Source of the DNA: an uncultured Leucothrix sp.
GTDB lineage: Bacteria; Pseudomonadota; Gammaproteobacteria; Thiotrichales; Thiotrichaceae
Reading direction: 5' to 3'
Length of the DNA: 8,244 bases
Assembly (NCBI GenBank): GCA_938004025.1
Contig: CALKXC010000463.1
Coordinates: 1-8,244 of the forward strand
The translations under genes and the position numbers were made by a program. Under the pieces are notes generated by a model, which did not search any database, was not told where the DNA came from, and was given only the letters and a program-made list of their open reading frames with translations. This document shows, piece by piece, positions 6,871-8,244 of this stretch. Every line of letters begins with the position of its first letter. The stretch's first letter is position 1.

Positions 6871-7289
6871 ATTTTTCTCAACACGTACCAGATGAGGTAG
6901 AAGTTAACCTCACCCCACTTATCGATGTTGTCTTTCTGTTGCTGATATTTTTTATGATAACGACAACTTTCGATCGTAATGCTAAAATTAAAATTGAATT
7001 ACCAACAACCAATAGTGCTGTTCCCGTCGTACAAAAAGATACGATGGAGCTCTTGATTGATGGTAAAGGCTCTTATTATGTCGATGGTCAAGAAGTGCTG
7101 AATAGCAAGCCTGAAACCCTGTTTCAAGCGATGAGTCAGGCGCTCGACTCAAGAGGTAATAACCCGCCATTGGTTATTAGTGCTGACGCTAACGCAAATT
7201 ACCAGGCCGTTGTTACCGCAATGGACATTGCCGGCCGCTTGGGGCTAACTAACTTCTCAATGGCAACAGCGCAGGCACCGCGAAAATAA
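6867..7289 (+). CDS. exbD: ExbD/TolR-family proton channel subunit
   Basis: Partner of the upstream ExbB. The 140-residue protein has a short cytoplasmic start, a single membrane helix (about 18-34) and a periplasmic domain, as in E. coli ExbD (141). The motif VNLTPLIDVVFLLLIFF carries D20, which corresponds to the essential membrane Asp (D25 in ExbD, D23 in TolR) that takes up protons. The periplasmic end has the usual pattern PPLVISADANANYQAVVTAMD followed by GLTNFSMAT, matching the ExbD/TolR C-terminal fold. The ATG overlaps the exbB stop by 4 bp, consistent with coupled synthesis of the two subunits. No TonB gene is adjacent in the window, so what this motor drives is not shown by the sequence; its place before msbA points to an envelope lipid or outer-membrane task (inference). 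Confidence 0.93.
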   Translation: MNFSQHVPDEVEVNLTPLIDVVFLLLIFFMITTTFDRNAKIKIELPTTNSAVPVVQKDTMELLIDGKGSYYVDGQEVLNSKPETLFQAMSQALDSRGNNPPLVISADANANYQAVVTAMDIAGRLGLTNFSMATAQAPRK

Positions 7290-7294
7290 ATCAT

Positions 7295-7299
7295 AAGGA
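7295..7299 (+). promoter_or_regulatory. Ribosome binding site deciding the msbA start
   Basis: AAGGA sits 4 nt before the ATG at 7304, a little close but a good match; AGG at 7301-7303 directly abuts the codon. No other ATG occurs in this frame until codon 49, which would remove the first membrane helix, so 7304 is the start. Confidence 0.7.
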
Positions 7300-7303
7300 C
7301 AGG

Positions 7304-8244
7304 ATGTCATCAACGAACATTGATATAACAGCCCCACCTCAGAGTGGGGCTGGAATTTATAAGCGCCTAGCAGGCTACTCACTGAAGCACTGGCGTTACC
7401 TTCTGATTGCACTATCTGGTTTAGTGATCAATGCACTAACTCAACCGATGTTTGCAGCTTATCTGCAGCCTTTGCTTGATGGAACTTTCATGGAGAAGGA
7501 TCCAGAGATTATTCGCTGGGCGCCATTCGCATTGCTATTCATATTTTTGTTACGTGGCTTGTCAGGCTTCCTCTCTGGATATTTTATGTCGTGGGTCGGC
7601 CGTAAGGTGGTTACTGAGCTTCGTGGACAAATATTCTCCCGTTTAATCCATTTGCCGATTGGTTATTACGACCGTAATAACTCTGGACAGGTCATTACTA
7701 AACTCATTTATCATGTTGAGCAAGTTGCTAGTGCTGCAACGAGTGGGTTGACCGTATTAGTGCAAGATCTTGCAGCAATTGTTGGCTTGCTTGGGTTAAT
7801 GATGTATTACAGTTGGGAGTTAACCTGCATTGTATTGTTAACAGGGCCCTTAATTGCTTTAATCATTCGCTATGTATCCAAACGTTTTCGCCGATTCAGT
7901 CATCAGATTCAGGAGTCTACGGGCGAAGTGACGCAAATTAGTAGCGAAGTGATACAAGCGACCCGTGAAGTTAGAATCTTTGGCGCGACTGATTTTGAAA
8001 AAAATCGATTTGCTGAAGTTAATGAACGCAACCGCGTCTCATTCATGAAGCGTATTTTGACTGAAAGGCTCAGTATGCCACTAGTGCATTTTATTGTTGC
8101 TGTGGCACTTTCAATTATTATTTATGTGGCTACACAAGGTGATTTGTTAGAGCGCTTCAGCCCCGGAACTTTCATGTCCTTTATGGCAGCTATGATGCTG
8201 TTGTTTGATCCAGTTAAACGCCTTACATCGATTAGCGCGACGCT
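7304..8244 (+). CDS. msbA: MsbA, lipid A-core ABC flippase (partial, right edge)
   Basis: ABC exporter that flips core-lipid A across the inner membrane for lipopolysaccharide assembly. The window holds the first 313 codons, essentially the transmembrane domain; the nucleotide-binding domain (Walker A, signature, Walker B) lies beyond the edge. Matches to E. coli MsbA run along the length: LQPLLDG (54-60), LLRGLSG with R84 at the lipopolysaccharide-binding R78 position, YYDRNNSGQVITKLIYHVEQV region (121-141), MMYYSWEL (166-173), IRYVSKRFRRFS (188-199), the coupling-helix segment REVRIFGA (221-228) and DPVKRLTSISA (302-312, K305 at the E. coli K299 position). Six membrane helices are expected, about 31-53, 72-97, 150-170, 173-191, 258-277 and 287-304. 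It follows exbD by 14 bp and should be co-transcribed. A perfect hairpin lies in its first codons (see separate entry). Confidence 0.95.
   Translation, partial: MSSTNIDITAPPQSGAGIYKRLAGYSLKHWRYLLIALSGLVINALTQPMFAAYLQPLLDGTFMEKDPEIIRWAPFALLFIFLLRGLSGFLSGYFMSWVGRKVVTELRGQIFSRLIHLPIGYYDRNNSGQVITKLIYHVEQVASAATSGLTVLVQDLAAIVGLLGLMMYYSWELTCIVLLTGPLIALIIRYVSKRFRRFSHQIQESTGEVTQISSEVIQATREVRIFGATDFEKNRFAEVNERNRVSFMKRILTERLSMPLVHFIVAVALSIIIYVATQGDLLERFSPGTFMSFMAAMMLLFDPVKRLTSISAT
7330..7351 (+). repeat. Perfect GC-rich hairpin within early msbA codons
   Basis: AGCCCCAC (7330-7337) and GTGGGGCT (7344-7351) are exact reverse complements separated by the 6-nt loop CTCAGA. The stem of 8 pairs, 6 of them G-C, has the look of an intrinsic terminator stem, but what follows is GGAATTTAT with no T-run, so termination by the usual route is unlikely. 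It begins 26 nt after the A of the msbA start codon and encodes roughly residues 9-16, in the poorly conserved cytoplasmic N-terminus before the first helix. Confidence 0.75.

Noticed and set aside
7452..7646. Short + strand frame within msbA
   Set aside because: The continuous msbA frame from 7304 covers this region with clear MsbA motifs; the short frame is an out-of-frame shadow.

Overview
The window reads as ordinary chromosome from a Gram-negative gammaproteobacterium of moderate GC content. It carries a peptidoglycan lipid II flippase (MurJ), the lipid A-core flippase MsbA, an ExbB/ExbD proton-channel pair and the 23S rRNA methyltransferase RlmD, all with clear gammaproteobacterial-type sequences. 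The genus cannot be fixed from sequence reading alone; a marine Oceanospirillales/Kangiella-like lineage is a guess only. All confident genes are on the + strand. I see no insertion sequence, phage gene, CRISPR array, tRNA or rRNA.

Layout. Bases 1-413 hold no convincing gene; they are AT-rich and contain weak promoter-like motifs and a short repeated AAGTGG motif. Bases 414-5969 form what looks like one four-gene transcription unit: murJ, a membrane-anchored DUF945/YdgA-like protein (start overlaps the murJ stop in ATGA), a secreted protein with a Cys...His pair resembling an NlpC/P60-type hydrolase core (31 bp later), and rlmD (21 bp later). Bases 5970-6138 are a 169-bp gap with a candidate promoter and a small stem-loop. 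A second unit follows: exbB, exbD (again an ATGA overlap) and msbA (14 bp later), which runs off the right edge after its transmembrane domain.

How the genes fit together. Both units are dominated by envelope functions. MurJ moves lipid II outward for peptidoglycan synthesis. MsbA moves lipid A-core across the inner membrane. ExbB/ExbD use the proton-motive force to drive an unidentified partner; an ExbB-ExbD-MsbA/LpxK arrangement is familiar in gammaproteobacteria (recalled from known genomes, not searched), so lpxK is expected just outside the window. RlmD is the housekeeping exception.

No striking new system is evident. The points most worth a second look are the unrecognised secreted Cys/His protein and its DUF945-like partner in a murJ operon, a perfect GC-rich hairpin inside the first codons of msbA, and a Gln in ExbB where E. 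coli ExbB and TolQ carry an important Glu.
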